From positions 1 through 64,000 of the forward strand of contig NZ_BONW01000049.1 in the NCBI RefSeq assembly GCF_016862915.1: 64,000 bases of DNA. The letters are read 5' to 3'. This document shows positions 36,516-45,685 of this stretch, one piece after another (position 1 is the first letter of the stretch; each line of letters opens with the position of its first letter). The DNA is from Plantactinospora endophytica (GTDB taxonomy: Bacteria > Actinomycetota > Actinomycetes > Mycobacteriales > Micromonosporaceae). The position numbers and the translations under genes are program-made. Under the pieces are notes generated by a model that saw only the letters and a list, made by a program, of their open reading frames with translations, was not told the DNA's origin and ran no database searches.

Positions 36516-37019
36516 ATGTCGAAGATCCTGGTGACCGGCATGTCGGGAACGGGCAAGTCGTCGGCGCTCACCGAACTCGGCCGACTCGGTTATCGCGTCG
36601 TGGACACCGACGATCCGGGCTGGCGCGAGTATCGCGAGTACGTCGAGCCCGTTGACGAGGTGCACCGCGGGGAGTGGCTCTGGGTCGAGGAGAGGATCAC
36701 CGGGCTGCTGGACTCCGATGACGGTCGCTCACTCTTCGTCCAGGGGTGCGTGCGGAACCAGTCGGGGTTCTACGGCCGTTTCGACGCGGTCGTCCTGCTC
36801 AGCGCCCCTGCTGACGTAATCCTCGACCGGGTCGACCGCAGAACGACGAACGACTACGGGAAGACGCCGTTGGAACGGCAGATGATCTTGGCTGACCTGG
36901 CCGAGGTCGAACCCTTGCTCAGAGCGGGTTGCACGCACGAGTTGGATGCCAGCCGACCACTCGACGAGGTCGTCGCCGATTTGGTCGCGATCGCGTCGCA
37001 CCCGGTGACGACGTCCTAG
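36516..37019 (+). CDS. P-loop kinase/NTPase of the shikimate-kinase-like type
   Basis: A 167-aa P-loop protein (Walker A GMSGTGKSS) with an Asp cluster after beta-2 (VVDTDDPGW) and a lid-like region (RVDRRTTNDYGK). It resembles adenylate- or shikimate-kinase-like small-molecule kinases, but no specific family is assigned. TAGCGT (36504-36509) ends 6 nt before the ATG, so it is leaderless. Transcribed alone. Confidence 0.75.
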   Translation: MSKILVTGMSGTGKSSALTELGRLGYRVVDTDDPGWREYREYVEPVDEVHRGEWLWVEERITGLLDSDDGRSLFVQGCVRNQSGFYGRFDAVVLLSAPADVILDRVDRRTTNDYGKTPLERQMILADLAEVEPLLRAGCTHELDASRPLDEVVADLVAIASHPVTTS

Positions 37020-37076
37020 CGGACACTCCGTCCGGGGTTCGCTCGTCGTCCTGCCCACGTACCCGAATCGCCTCTC

Positions 37077-38015
37077 TCAGTCGGGAAAGCGGGCGGCGAC
37101 CTCCGCCCGGGTCGGCATCGAGACCGCGCCGCCGGGCGACTCGCAGACCAGCCCGGCGACCCGGAGCGCGTAGCCGACCCGGTCGGACCAGCCGGCCAGA
37201 TCGGCCGGCAGCCCGTCGGCGAGCAGGTCGGCGATCAGGGCCGCCATCACCGAGTCGCCGGCTCCGGTGGCGTCGACGGCCCGCACGACCGGCGCCGGCA
37301 GGCGTACCGGAGCGGGGTCGGCGGCGGTCGAGACCAGCGCGCCGCGCGAGCCGAGGGTGACCACGACGGTGCTGGCGCCGAGGTCGTGCAGGCGGCCGGC
37401 GGCGGCCTCGGGGTCGTTGTCGCCGTAGAGCACCTCCGCGTCGACCAGGCTCAGCTTGACCAGGTCGGCGGTGGCGACGAACTCGGCCACCACCTCCCGT
37501 AGCCCGGCCACCGCAGCCAGGTCCGGCAGCAGCCGGGGCCGGACGTTCGGGTCGAAGACCCGCAGGCCGGTGGCGAGCGTCCAGGCCCGACGGGCGGCGG
37601 CCAGCACCGGCGGGCAGAGCAGCACGATCGAGCCGGCGTAGAGCACCGAGGCGCCCTCGACCAGGGGTACGTCGAGATCGTCCGGCCCGAGCAGCCCATA
37701 GGAGAGCGGCTCGCCGTAGAACCGGAAGTCCGGTTCCGCCCCGGCGAAGGTGGCCACCGCCAGCGCGGTCGGTACGGGCCGGACCACCGTGCCCCGCCGG
37801 CCCACCCCGGCGCCGGTCAGGAAGTCGGCGATCCGGTCGGCGAGTACGTCGTCGCCGAGCGAGCCGGCGAACTCCACCTCGGCGCCGAGCCGGGCCGCTC
37901 CGACGGCCACGTTCAGCGGCGCGCCGCCGATCGCCTGCCGGTAGACGGGCTGCCCGTCGTACTTGCCGTCGAGCAGGTCGACGAGAGCCTCGCCGAGCAC
38001 CACCGCATATCCCAT
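37077..38015 (-). CDS. PfkB-family carbohydrate kinase (fructokinase-like)
   Basis: A 312-aa ribokinase-superfamily sugar kinase. The N-terminal GGAPLNVAVGAARLG and the C-terminal anion-hole/catalytic motif DATGAGDSVMAAL, with the base Asp, are both intact. GEALVDLL and FDPNVRPRL fit fructokinases. It phosphorylates a sugar using ATP. The ATG at 38015 has GGGAGGG 5-6 nt upstream. Confidence 0.9.
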   Translation of the reverse strand: MGYAVVLGEALVDLLDGKYDGQPVYRQAIGGAPLNVAVGAARLGAEVEFAGSLGDDVLADRIADFLTGAGVGRRGTVVRPVPTALAVATFAGAEPDFRFYGEPLSYGLLGPDDLDVPLVEGASVLYAGSIVLLCPPVLAAARRAWTLATGLRVFDPNVRPRLLPDLAAVAGLREVVAEFVATADLVKLSLVDAEVLYGDNDPEAAAGRLHDLGASTVVVTLGSRGALVSTAADPAPVRLPAPVVRAVDATGAGDSVMAALIADLLADGLPADLAGWSDRVGYALRVAGLVCESPGGAVSMPTRAEVAARFPD

Positions 38016-38132
38016 TCGGTCCCTCCCGACCCGCACCGCCGCCCGTACCGGCCGAGCCGGTCGGTTCTCCGTAACCCCTGAACCCTGGCACACCGCCGGT
38101 TCCGTCGTACCCACCGGGCAGACTGCGGTGCC

Positions 38133-38507
38133 ATGACGAACAGGCACGAGACCGTTTCGGAGTACTGGGCCGCCTGCGAGGCACGGGACTGGAAGCGCGT
38201 CGGCCGACTGCTCGCCGACGACGTGGTCTACGACCTGCCGCAGACCCGGGAGCGGATCCTCGGCCGCGACGCGTTCCTCCGGTTCAACATCGAATATCCG
38301 GGCGACTGGCACGTGACGGTCGAGCGGGTGGTGGCCGAGGGCGCGCACGCGGCGTCCTGGATCCGGGTCGGCTACGAGGGCAAGGAGTTGCCGGCGCTCT
38401 CCTTCTTCGAGTTCGGCGACACCGGGCCGGTCGTCCGGATCACCGAGTTCTGGCCGGAGCCGTACGACCCGCCGACCGGCCGGGAGCACCTGACCGAGCG
38501 GTACTGA
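38133..38507 (+). CDS. NTF2-like (SnoaL-type) protein
   Basis: A 124-aa alpha+beta barrel protein: helices (ETVSEYWAACEARDWKRV), strands (DDVVYDLPQTRERILGRD) and conserved ITEFWPEPYDPP near the end. NTF2-like folds serve as small enzymes or binding proteins. The function is unassigned. A terminator follows. Confidence 0.8.
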   Translation: MTNRHETVSEYWAACEARDWKRVGRLLADDVVYDLPQTRERILGRDAFLRFNIEYPGDWHVTVERVVAEGAHAASWIRVGYEGKELPALSFFEFGDTGPVVRITEFWPEPYDPPTGREHLTERY

Positions 38508-38542
38508 GCACGCTCGGCAAGCCTCACCGAACAGCCGGTCGA

Positions 38543-38572
38543 GTCGGGGTCGGCCGGACGTCCGACCCCGAC
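38543..38572 (+). terminator. Terminator after the NTF2-like gene
   Basis: Perfect 11-bp inverted repeat GTCGGGGTCGG (38543-38553) / CCGACCCCGAC (38562-38572) with an 8-nt loop. Confidence 0.75.
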
Positions 38573-38910
38573 ACCCGTCGATCCGACCGGAAACATTTCA
38601 TCGAGGGTTTCCTATTGCCTCACGGGCAGGTTCCGTGATGCGATTGCCCGTACCGAGCCAGTGCGGGGGCTGACGCGCTGTGCCGGGTGCCGGCAAGGGG
38701 CCACGCGAAGGGCACACATCCGTGATCGGACTGTGCGCCGTGCCGCCCGTCTGCCGTCCGGCAGGACACCAGCCCACCACCTCTGGCGGGGCAGACCGGC
38801 GATACCGCAACCAGTGTCGGAAGCGGGCGCCCGCCGTGTCGCGGGTCCCCCGCAGATCGTCCGCAGCGTCGGTTACCAGCTGCGACACTGCCCCCAGAAG
38901 GAGAAACTCG
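38573..38910 (+). promoter_or_regulatory. Long upstream region of the LPMO gene
   Basis: About 340 bp with no gene. It holds an A/T-richer patch with the inverted repeat GGAAAC (38589-38594) / GTTTCC (38607-38612), a possible operator for substrate-dependent control. No CebR-type TGGGAGCGCTCCCA site is seen. The rest is G/C-rich without recognisable elements. Confidence 0.4.
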
Positions 38911-40008
38911 GTGAAACGTCTACGCAGGATCGCGGTGCTCGGCGCCGTGGCCGCGCTCACCGCCGGTGTGATCACGGTGGTCAATCCCACTCCGGTCGTC
39001 GCGCACGGTGCCGCCATGGCGCCGGGCAGCCGTACCTTCCTCTGCTGGAAGGACGGGCTCAGCCCGCAGGGCGACATCAGGCCGAACAACCCGGCCTGCG
39101 CGGCCGCGGTCGCGCAGAGCGGAGCCAACTCGCTCTACAACTGGTTCAGCGTGCTGCGCTCCGACGCGGCCGGCCGGACCACCGGCTTCGTCCCGGACGG
39201 GCAGTTGTGCAGCGGCGGCAACAGCAGCTTCAGCGGCTACAACCTGGCCCGCAACGACTGGCCGCTGACCCACCTGACCGCCGGCGGCAACTTCAACTTC
39301 AAGTACAGCAACTGGGCCCACCACCCCGGCACGTTCTACTTCTACGTGACCCGGGACGGGTTCAGCCCGACCAGCGCGCTGACCTGGAGCAACCTGGAGT
39401 CGACGCCGTTCCTGACGGTGACCAACCCGCCCCAGCAGGGCTCGGTGGGCAGCAACGAGGGCCACTACTACTTCAGCGGGCGACTGCCGACCGGCAAGAG
39501 CGGCCGGCACATCATCTACTCCCGCTGGGTCCGCTCGGACAGTGCCGAGAACTTCTTCGGCTGCTCCGACGTGGTCTTCGACGGCGGCAACGGCGAGGTG
39601 ACCGGGGTCGGCTCGGGCAGTGGCAACCCGACCAACCCGCCCACCAACAACCCCACCAACCCGCCCACGAGCAACCCGACCAACCCGCCGACCAGCAACC
39701 CGGGTACCGGCGCCTGCACCGCGGCGTACCGGTCGACCGGTAGCTGGAGCGGCGGCTTCCAGGCCGAGGTGACGGTCCGGAACAGCGGTACCGCCGCGAT
39801 CAGCGGCTGGACCGCCCGCTGGACCTGGGCGAACGGCGAGACCATCGGCAGCCTGTGGAACGGCACGCACAGCCAGAGCGGGAGTACGGTGACCGTCCGG
39901 AACGTCTCGCACAACGGCAGTCTCGCCCCGGGTGCGTCTGCCACCTTCGGTTTCGTCGGCAGCGGCAACACCAGCGGCACACCGACGCTGACCTGCACCA
40001 GCCCGTAG
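38911..40008 (+). CDS. Secreted AA10 lytic polysaccharide monooxygenase with CBM2
   Basis: A 365-aa exoenzyme. The signal peptide ends at Ala31, so the mature protein begins with His32 (HGAAM), the N-terminal copper ligand. The second brace His lies near residue 137 (NWAHHPG). The AA10 catalytic domain runs to about residue 230. A Thr/Asn/Pro linker with repeats of NPTNPPT (about 235-265) leads to a C-terminal CBM2 (GACTAAYRSTGSWSGGFQAE to LTCTSP), which binds cellulose or chitin. It cleaves crystalline polysaccharide oxidatively. The GTG at 38911 has AAGGAG 8-9 nt upstream. Confidence 0.95.
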   Translation: MKRLRRIAVLGAVAALTAGVITVVNPTPVVAHGAAMAPGSRTFLCWKDGLSPQGDIRPNNPACAAAVAQSGANSLYNWFSVLRSDAAGRTTGFVPDGQLCSGGNSSFSGYNLARNDWPLTHLTAGGNFNFKYSNWAHHPGTFYFYVTRDGFSPTSALTWSNLESTPFLTVTNPPQQGSVGSNEGHYYFSGRLPTGKSGRHIIYSRWVRSDSAENFFGCSDVVFDGGNGEVTGVGSGSGNPTNPPTNNPTNPPTSNPTNPPTSNPGTGACTAAYRSTGSWSGGFQAEVTVRNSGTAAISGWTARWTWANGETIGSLWNGTHSQSGSTVTVRNVSHNGSLAPGASATFGFVGSGNTSGTPTLTCTSP

Positions 40009-40026
40009 GCACCACCGCAAAACGCG

Positions 40027-40057
40027 ACGGGCCCGGTGCCGGCGGCACCGGGCCCGT
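40027..40057. terminator. Bidirectional terminator between LPMO and asnB
   Basis: Perfect 14-bp stem ACGGGCCCGGTGCC (40027-40040) / GGCACCGGGCCCGT (40044-40057) with a 3-nt loop, between convergent genes. Confidence 0.9.
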
Positions 40058-40084
40058 TCGCTGCGTGCAGGAGGTTTCCCGAGG

Positions 40085-42043
40085 TCAGCGCACCATCGAG
40101 CCGACCACCGGCTTGGTCAGCAGCGCCGACTGGTTGCGCTGGATGCCGGGGTCGAGGGTGCGGGCAACGAAGATCGCGTGCCAGACGCAGAAGATCAGCA
40201 CGGTCCAGATCTTGCGGGAGTGGTCGGCCTCGCCCCGCCGGTGCTCGTCGAGCAGCCGCATCGCGTACGACAGGTCGAGCAGCTCACCGGCGCCGGAGAT
40301 GGAGAAGATGTGCCGGGCCCAGTCGTACATCTCGCCGGCCAGCCAGACCCGGGTCGGGGTCGGGAAGCCCAGCTTGCGCCGGTTGACGATGGCCGGCGGC
40401 ACCACGCCCTGCAACGCCTGCCGCATCGCGTACTTCGTCGCGTCGGAGCGGGGCGGCAGTTTCAGCTCCACCGGGATGCCGGCCGCGACGTCGAAGACCT
40501 CCCGGTCGAGGAACGGCACCCGCACCTCCAGCGAGTGCGCCATCGAGATCCGGTCCGCCTTGACCAGGATGTCGCCGCGCAGCCAGGTGTAGAGGTCGAC
40601 GTACTGCATCTTGGTCACGTCGTCCAGCTCGGTGCACTCGGCGTAGATCGGCGCGGTGACGTCGGTGTAGCGCACCGCCGGGTCGTACCGGCGCAGCAGG
40701 TGCTGCTTCTCCTCCTCGGTGAACATCCGGGCGTTGCCGTAGTAGCGCTGCTCGATCGGGGTGGTGCCGCGCTCCAGGAAGCTCTTGCCCTTGACCCCCT
40801 GCGGGATCGCCTTGGAGACCGCGCGTAGGCCCTTCTGCACCCCGCCGGGCAGCCCGTTCACCGAGCCGAGCGAGAGCGGCTCCCGGTAAATCGTGTACCC
40901 GCCGAAGAACTCGTCCGCGCCCTCGCCGGAGAGCACCACCGTGACGTGCTCGGCGGCCTTCTTGGCGACGAAGTAGAGCGGCACCAGGGCCGGGTCGGCG
41001 ACCGGGTCGTCGAGATGCCAGACGATCTTCGGCAGCGCCTCCATCATGTCCCGGGGACCGATCTTGGTCGGGATGGTGGTCACCCCGAGGTGCCGGGCCG
41101 AGTCCTGGGCCACCTCGATCTCGGAGTAGCCGGGCACGTCGTACCCGACGGTGAAGGTGAGGATGTTCGGGTTGAACTCCCGGGCCAGCGCCACCACGGC
41201 GGTCGAGTCGATGCCGCTGGACAGGAAGCAGCCCACCGGCACGTCGGCCCGCATGTGCATCCGTACGCTCTCCCGCAGCGTCTCCCGGATTCGGTCGTAG
41301 AGCTTCTGCGGCTCCTGCACCGGGGCGGGCCGGAACACCGGCCTATACCAGCGGCGCACCTCGATCTGCCGCCCCGGGCTCCAGGTGAAGTACTCCCCGG
41401 AGCCGATCCGGTTGATCCCCTGGTGCAGGGTGCCGGGCTCCGGCACGTACTGCAACGTCAGGTAGTGCGAGAGGTTGGCGGTGTCCACCCCGGCGTCACC
41501 GGCGTGCGCCGACGGCGCGAACGGCAGCAGCGCCTTCTTCTCCGAGGCCAGGTAGACCCCGTCCCGGGTCTGGAGGTAGTGCAGCGGCTTGATCCCGAAG
41601 TAGTCCCGGGCGCCGAAGGCCCGCCGCTGCTGCCGGTCCCAGATCACGAACGCGAACATCCCGCGCAGCCGGGTCAGCACCTGCTCGCCCCAGTAGTGGA
41701 AGCCGGCGACGATCACCTCGCCGTCGCCCGCGGTGGCGAACTGGGCGCCGTAGTCCCGGGCCAGTTCCTCGCGCAGCTCGATGTAGTTGTAGATCTCGCC
41801 GTTGAAGGTCAGCAGGTAGCGCCCGTTCGCGTACGGCAGCGGCTCGTGGCTGAGCGCCACGTCGATGATCGACAGCCGCTTGTGTGCGAAAACGGCGTCG
41901 GTGTACCCGTCCGGGGTCGAAATCACCTCTACGCCGGTCTCGTCCGGTCCCCGGTGGTGCAGGCATTCCAGGGCACCGGCCAGGGCGTCGCGGTGTGCGC
42001 CGGCGTTGCCGTGCGCGCTGAAGAAGGCCAGGAGTCCGCACAT
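40085..42043 (-). CDS. asnB: Asparagine synthetase B (glutamine-hydrolysing)
   Basis: A 652-aa enzyme that converts aspartate to asparagine with ATP and glutamine. The start at 42043 is required because processing must expose Cys2 (MCGLLAFF), the nucleophile of the N-terminal Ntn glutaminase domain, which also has FNGEIYNY. The synthetase domain has the pyrophosphate loop CFLSSGIDSTAV and SGEGADEFFGGY. At ~652 aa it is the common actinomycete length. It stands alone, and a GGAAAG ribosome binding site is present. Because it is not next to lasso-peptide or other cluster genes, housekeeping is likely. Confidence 0.95.
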   Translation of the reverse strand: MCGLLAFFSAHGNAGAHRDALAGALECLHHRGPDETGVEVISTPDGYTDAVFAHKRLSIIDVALSHEPLPYANGRYLLTFNGEIYNYIELREELARDYGAQFATAGDGEVIVAGFHYWGEQVLTRLRGMFAFVIWDRQQRRAFGARDYFGIKPLHYLQTRDGVYLASEKKALLPFAPSAHAGDAGVDTANLSHYLTLQYVPEPGTLHQGINRIGSGEYFTWSPGRQIEVRRWYRPVFRPAPVQEPQKLYDRIRETLRESVRMHMRADVPVGCFLSSGIDSTAVVALAREFNPNILTFTVGYDVPGYSEIEVAQDSARHLGVTTIPTKIGPRDMMEALPKIVWHLDDPVADPALVPLYFVAKKAAEHVTVVLSGEGADEFFGGYTIYREPLSLGSVNGLPGGVQKGLRAVSKAIPQGVKGKSFLERGTTPIEQRYYGNARMFTEEEKQHLLRRYDPAVRYTDVTAPIYAECTELDDVTKMQYVDLYTWLRGDILVKADRISMAHSLEVRVPFLDREVFDVAAGIPVELKLPPRSDATKYAMRQALQGVVPPAIVNRRKLGFPTPTRVWLAGEMYDWARHIFSISGAGELLDLSYAMRLLDEHRRGEADHSRKIWTVLIFCVWHAIFVARTLDPGIQRNQSALLTKPVVGSMVR

Positions 42044-42260
42044 GGCGGTCATCTTTCCACGCGGACCGGCCCGCTGTGCCGGCACCGCCACCGAGACCGA
42101 CCGGTTCCGGCACGGTACCGTCGTGGCACGCCAGAAGCGCAGATCAGGTCAGCCGGACGAGGGACCGGATCGCCAGCCGGCCGGGACGATCGGATCGATC
42201 TCCCGCCCGCGTCGGAGATCGAACCTCGCGAGGACCGGGCCGGACGAGGGAGGAGCGGCG

Positions 42261-43778
42261 ATGTCAGACGAACGCACCGACATCACGGCGGAGCCGGCCG
42301 AGGTGGGCGGACCCCGGACCGAGTCACACGACCCGGACTTTCCGGAGAGGTTCCTCGAGTTCATGCGGCAGGGCTGGCGGGACAGCACCCTGCCGGTCGG
42401 CCCCCGGCCGGAGGTACCCAACCACGCCAAGCGCCGGGCCGCGCTCTCCGCCGCCCTGCCCGGCGAGACCCTGGTGGTCCCGACCGGCCCGGAGCGGGTA
42501 CGCGCCAACGACACCGCCTACCGGTTCCGTCCCGGCAGCGACTTCGTCTACCTGACCGGTGACCACGATCCGGACAGCGTGCTGGTGATGCGCCCGAACG
42601 GCTCCGGCCACGACGCGGTGCTCTACATGCGGCCCCGGTCGTCCCGGGAGACCGACGAGTTCTTCCGCAGCCGGGACGGCGAGCTGTGGGTCGGTCGCCG
42701 GCACACCCTCTCCGAGAAGTCCGTCGAGCTGGGCATCGAGACCGCTCCGCTGGAGGATCTGCCGGCGGCGCTGGCCGACTGCGCCCCGGGGCGGACCCGG
42801 GTGCTGCGCGGGCTGGACCCGTCGGTCGACGGCGCGGTGCGGGCGTACGAGCCGACGAAGGCTCCGAACGCGGAGGGCTCGGCGCCCCGGCTCGGCCGGG
42901 ACCGGGAGCTGGCCGCACTGCTGTCCGAGCAGAAGCTGGTCAAGGACGAGTGGGAGATCGCCCAGCTCCAGGACGCGATCGACGCCACCGTACGCGGCTT
43001 CGAGGACGTCGCCCGGGTGCTGCCGGCCGACCGGCCGGTGAGCGAACGGCTGCTGGAGGGGGTCTTCGGGCTGCGGGCCCGGCACGACGGCTACGACGTG
43101 GGCTACAACTCGATCGTCGGCTCCGGCGAGCACGCCACGATCCTGCACTGGATCCACAACAACGGCATCACCCGCCCGGGTGAGCTGCTGCTGATGGACA
43201 TGGGCGTGGAGGGGCGCAACCTCTACACCGCCGACGTGACCCGGGTGTTGCCGGTCGCCGGCACCTTCAGCCCGCTGCAACGCCAGGTCTACGACATCGT
43301 GTACGCCTCGCAGCAGGCCGGCATCGACTTCATCCGCCCCGGGGTGTCGTTCAAGGACGTGCACCGCACCTGCATGCGGGTACTCGCCGAGGGCCTCGCC
43401 GACCTGGGACTGCTGCCGGTGAGCGTGGACGAGGCGATGGACGAGAAGTCGATGGTCTACCGCCGGTGGACGCTGCACGGCTTCGGCCACATGCTCGGGC
43501 TCGACGTGCACGACTGCGCCAACGCCCGCAAGGAGAGCTACCGGGAGGGCACTCTCGGCGAGGGCTACGTGCTCACCGTCGAGCCGGGGCTCTACTTCCA
43601 GCCGGAGGACGAGCTGGTGCCGGAGGAGCTGCGCGGAATCGGCGTACGCATCGAGGACGACGTACTGGTGACGGCGGACGGCGCGGTCAACCTGTCGGCC
43701 GGGCTGCCCCGGCGCTCCGACGAGGTGGAGGCGTGGCTGGACGCCCAGCGCGCCGCCGGGTTCCGGCTGCCGGGCTGA
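42261..43778 (+). CDS. Aminopeptidase P (Xaa-Pro aminopeptidase)
   Basis: A 505-aa metallopeptidase of family M24B that releases N-terminal residues next to proline. The AMP_N domain (about 55-190) is followed by the pita-bread catalytic domain, whose five metal ligands are the Asp pair in LLLMDMGVEGRNLYTADVTR, the His in HGFGHMLGLDVHD and Glu residues in TVEPGLYF and GVRIEDDV. GGAGGAGCGGCG precedes the ATG. Cytoplasmic, two Mn ions expected. Confidence 0.95.
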   Translation: MSDERTDITAEPAEVGGPRTESHDPDFPERFLEFMRQGWRDSTLPVGPRPEVPNHAKRRAALSAALPGETLVVPTGPERVRANDTAYRFRPGSDFVYLTGDHDPDSVLVMRPNGSGHDAVLYMRPRSSRETDEFFRSRDGELWVGRRHTLSEKSVELGIETAPLEDLPAALADCAPGRTRVLRGLDPSVDGAVRAYEPTKAPNAEGSAPRLGRDRELAALLSEQKLVKDEWEIAQLQDAIDATVRGFEDVARVLPADRPVSERLLEGVFGLRARHDGYDVGYNSIVGSGEHATILHWIHNNGITRPGELLLMDMGVEGRNLYTADVTRVLPVAGTFSPLQRQVYDIVYASQQAGIDFIRPGVSFKDVHRTCMRVLAEGLADLGLLPVSVDEAMDEKSMVYRRWTLHGFGHMLGLDVHDCANARKESYREGTLGEGYVLTVEPGLYFQPEDELVPEELRGIGVRIEDDVLVTADGAVNLSAGLPRRSDEVEAWLDAQRAAGFRLPG

Positions 43779-43931
43779 GCTGACCGAGCCGGCGTCGCCG
43801 TCAGTCCGGGCACCGTCCCGACCGGCGGCGACGCCCGGCGTGCAAGGCCGTCGATCGTTCACGTTCGCTGTCGGCAGATCGCGACGGTACGATGGCGCTG
43901 CGTCGTCGCACCGGACAGCAGGAGAGGTGTG

Positions 43932-45665
43932 GTGCCCGGAAACTTCCTCGGCGAGCCGCCTCGCGCACCGACCAAGAGTGTGCTCAGGCTGGTCTTCGCG
44001 CTCGCCGGGGTGGTCGCCTTCGTCTGCGGCTACATCGGGCTCTCCCAGCACATCGGTCGGATCGGCGGCTACGGCAACAACCCGTTCGACCTGATCTACT
44101 ACGACCTTCAGCTCTTCGTGCTCGGCGCGCCGCCGCTGGACGACGGCGGGCCGTTTCCTCCGCTGCTGGACTTCGCCCGGTTCGCCGCACCGGCCGTCAC
44201 CGCGTACGCCGTGGTGGAGGCGTGCCGGCTGCTCTTCGCCACCGAGCTGCGCCGGCTGCGGGACCGCAACGCCCGGGGGCACGTCATCGTCTGCGGCGAC
44301 GGCCTGGTCGCGGACACCCTGACCCGCCGGCTCCAGTCGGCCGGGCACCGGGTGGTGGCGGTCCGCTCCGACCTCATGACCCCGTCCGGCTCCGGCCAGG
44401 TGGCTCGGGCCGCCCGGGATCCGAGCGTGCTGCGAGGCGCCGGCATCGGCCGGGCCAGGGCCGTCTACGCCTGCACCGACGACAGCGCGACCAACGCCGC
44501 GATCGGGCTGGCGGCGGCCCGGCACGGCCGGTCCCCGCTGGCCGTCTACGCCCAGGTCGCCGACCCCGAGCTGTGCCTGGCGCTCCAGGCCCGGCACCTG
44601 GGACTGGCCCGGAACCCCGGCGCCCGGCTGGACTTCTTCAACATCGACGACCTGGCCGCCCGGAAGCTGTTCGCCGAGGACCCGCTGATCGCGGTGGACG
44701 GCCGGCCGCCCCGGGTGGTGGTGCTCGGCGCCACCGCGTTCGGCCGGGCCGTGCTGGTCGAGCTGGCCCGGCGGTGGCGGGTCCGCGATCCGCACGGCGC
44801 CCGGCTGGTACCGCTGGTCCTGGTCGACGAGGCGGCGACCGAGGCGGCGGCGCAGCTCACCCACCGGTACCCGTTCCTGTCCCGGGTCTGCCGGATCATC
44901 CCGCTCGACGGCGGGCTCGGCGACATGCTGGGCCACCTGCCCCGGGCCGGGTTTCCGCTGCCCCCGGACCGGGTCTTCATCTGCTACGACGACGAGGAGC
45001 GGGCGCTGAAGACCGCGCTCACCGCCGAGCAGCTCTGGCACGGCGGCCCCGGCTCGATGGTGGTCCGGCTGGACCGGCTGGCGAACCTGCGGGAGGCGTT
45101 CGGCAGCGGGTACGGCCTCGGCGTCCTCGACGACCTCTCCGGCGCGCTCCGCCTCTACGGCGTGGTGCACGCCGCCTGCGACCCGGCGCTGATCGGGGAC
45201 GACCTGGTGGAACGGCTGGCCCGGGTGATCCACGAGAGCTACGTGGTGGCCCGGCGCCGGCACGGTGACCGGCCCGGCAGCAACGCCGCGCTGGTGCCCT
45301 GGGAGGAGTTGCCGGAGTCGCTGCGCCGGGCCAACCGGGCGCAGGCCAAGGACATCGGCCGGAAGCTGCGTGAGCTGGGCTGTGCCCTGTCGCCCCGGGT
45401 CGGGCCCGGCGACGAGCACGCCCTGGAGGAGCCGGAGTTCGAACGGCTGGCCATCCTGGAACACCAGCGCTGGCTGGCGGAGCAGGAGGCGAGCGGGTGG
45501 CGGTACGCGCCACACCGCGACGACGAGCGCCGACTTCATCCGGCGTTGAGCCCCTGGGAGGATCTACGGGAAGATCTCCGGGTGCGTAACCACGAGGCGG
45601 TCCGGGAACTGCCGGTCATCCTGGCCGACGCGGGCTTTCGGATCGTCCGCGTCGGGCACGCGTAA
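43932..45665 (+). CDS. Membrane TrkA_N-RyR domain protein
   Basis: A 577-aa protein. Two membrane spans (about 17-37 and 75-96) flank a loop (DLIYYDLQLFVLGAPP) that resembles a channel pore in position but has no TVGYG filter. Next come two Rossmann TrkA_N-like domains (VIVCGDGLVADTLTRRL near residue 118; VVVLGATAFGRAVLVEL near 259). The C-terminus is a RyR domain (WEELPESLRRANRAQAKDIG, about 455-545), a module first known from ryanodine receptors. Bacterial RyR/TrkA_N proteins have been proposed by comparative genomics to sense nucleotide-derived signals. The GTG at 43932 is chosen with AGGAG 7 nt upstream; GTG 43929 is possible. The SLOG-like gene follows after 20 nt. Confidence 0.8.
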   Translation: MPGNFLGEPPRAPTKSVLRLVFALAGVVAFVCGYIGLSQHIGRIGGYGNNPFDLIYYDLQLFVLGAPPLDDGGPFPPLLDFARFAAPAVTAYAVVEACRLLFATELRRLRDRNARGHVIVCGDGLVADTLTRRLQSAGHRVVAVRSDLMTPSGSGQVARAARDPSVLRGAGIGRARAVYACTDDSATNAAIGLAAARHGRSPLAVYAQVADPELCLALQARHLGLARNPGARLDFFNIDDLAARKLFAEDPLIAVDGRPPRVVVLGATAFGRAVLVELARRWRVRDPHGARLVPLVLVDEAATEAAAQLTHRYPFLSRVCRIIPLDGGLGDMLGHLPRAGFPLPPDRVFICYDDEERALKTALTAEQLWHGGPGSMVVRLDRLANLREAFGSGYGLGVLDDLSGALRLYGVVHAACDPALIGDDLVERLARVIHESYVVARRRHGDRPGSNAALVPWEELPESLRRANRAQAKDIGRKLRELGCALSPRVGPGDEHALEEPEFERLAILEHQRWLAEQEASGWRYAPHRDDERRLHPALSPWEDLREDLRVRNHEAVRELPVILADAGFRIVRVGHA

Positions 45666-45685
45666 CCACGAACGGACGGTGCTGG

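Noticed and set aside
42324-45539. 1071-codon minus-strand frame
   Set aside because: Antisense to the aminopeptidase P and RyR genes; no family features.
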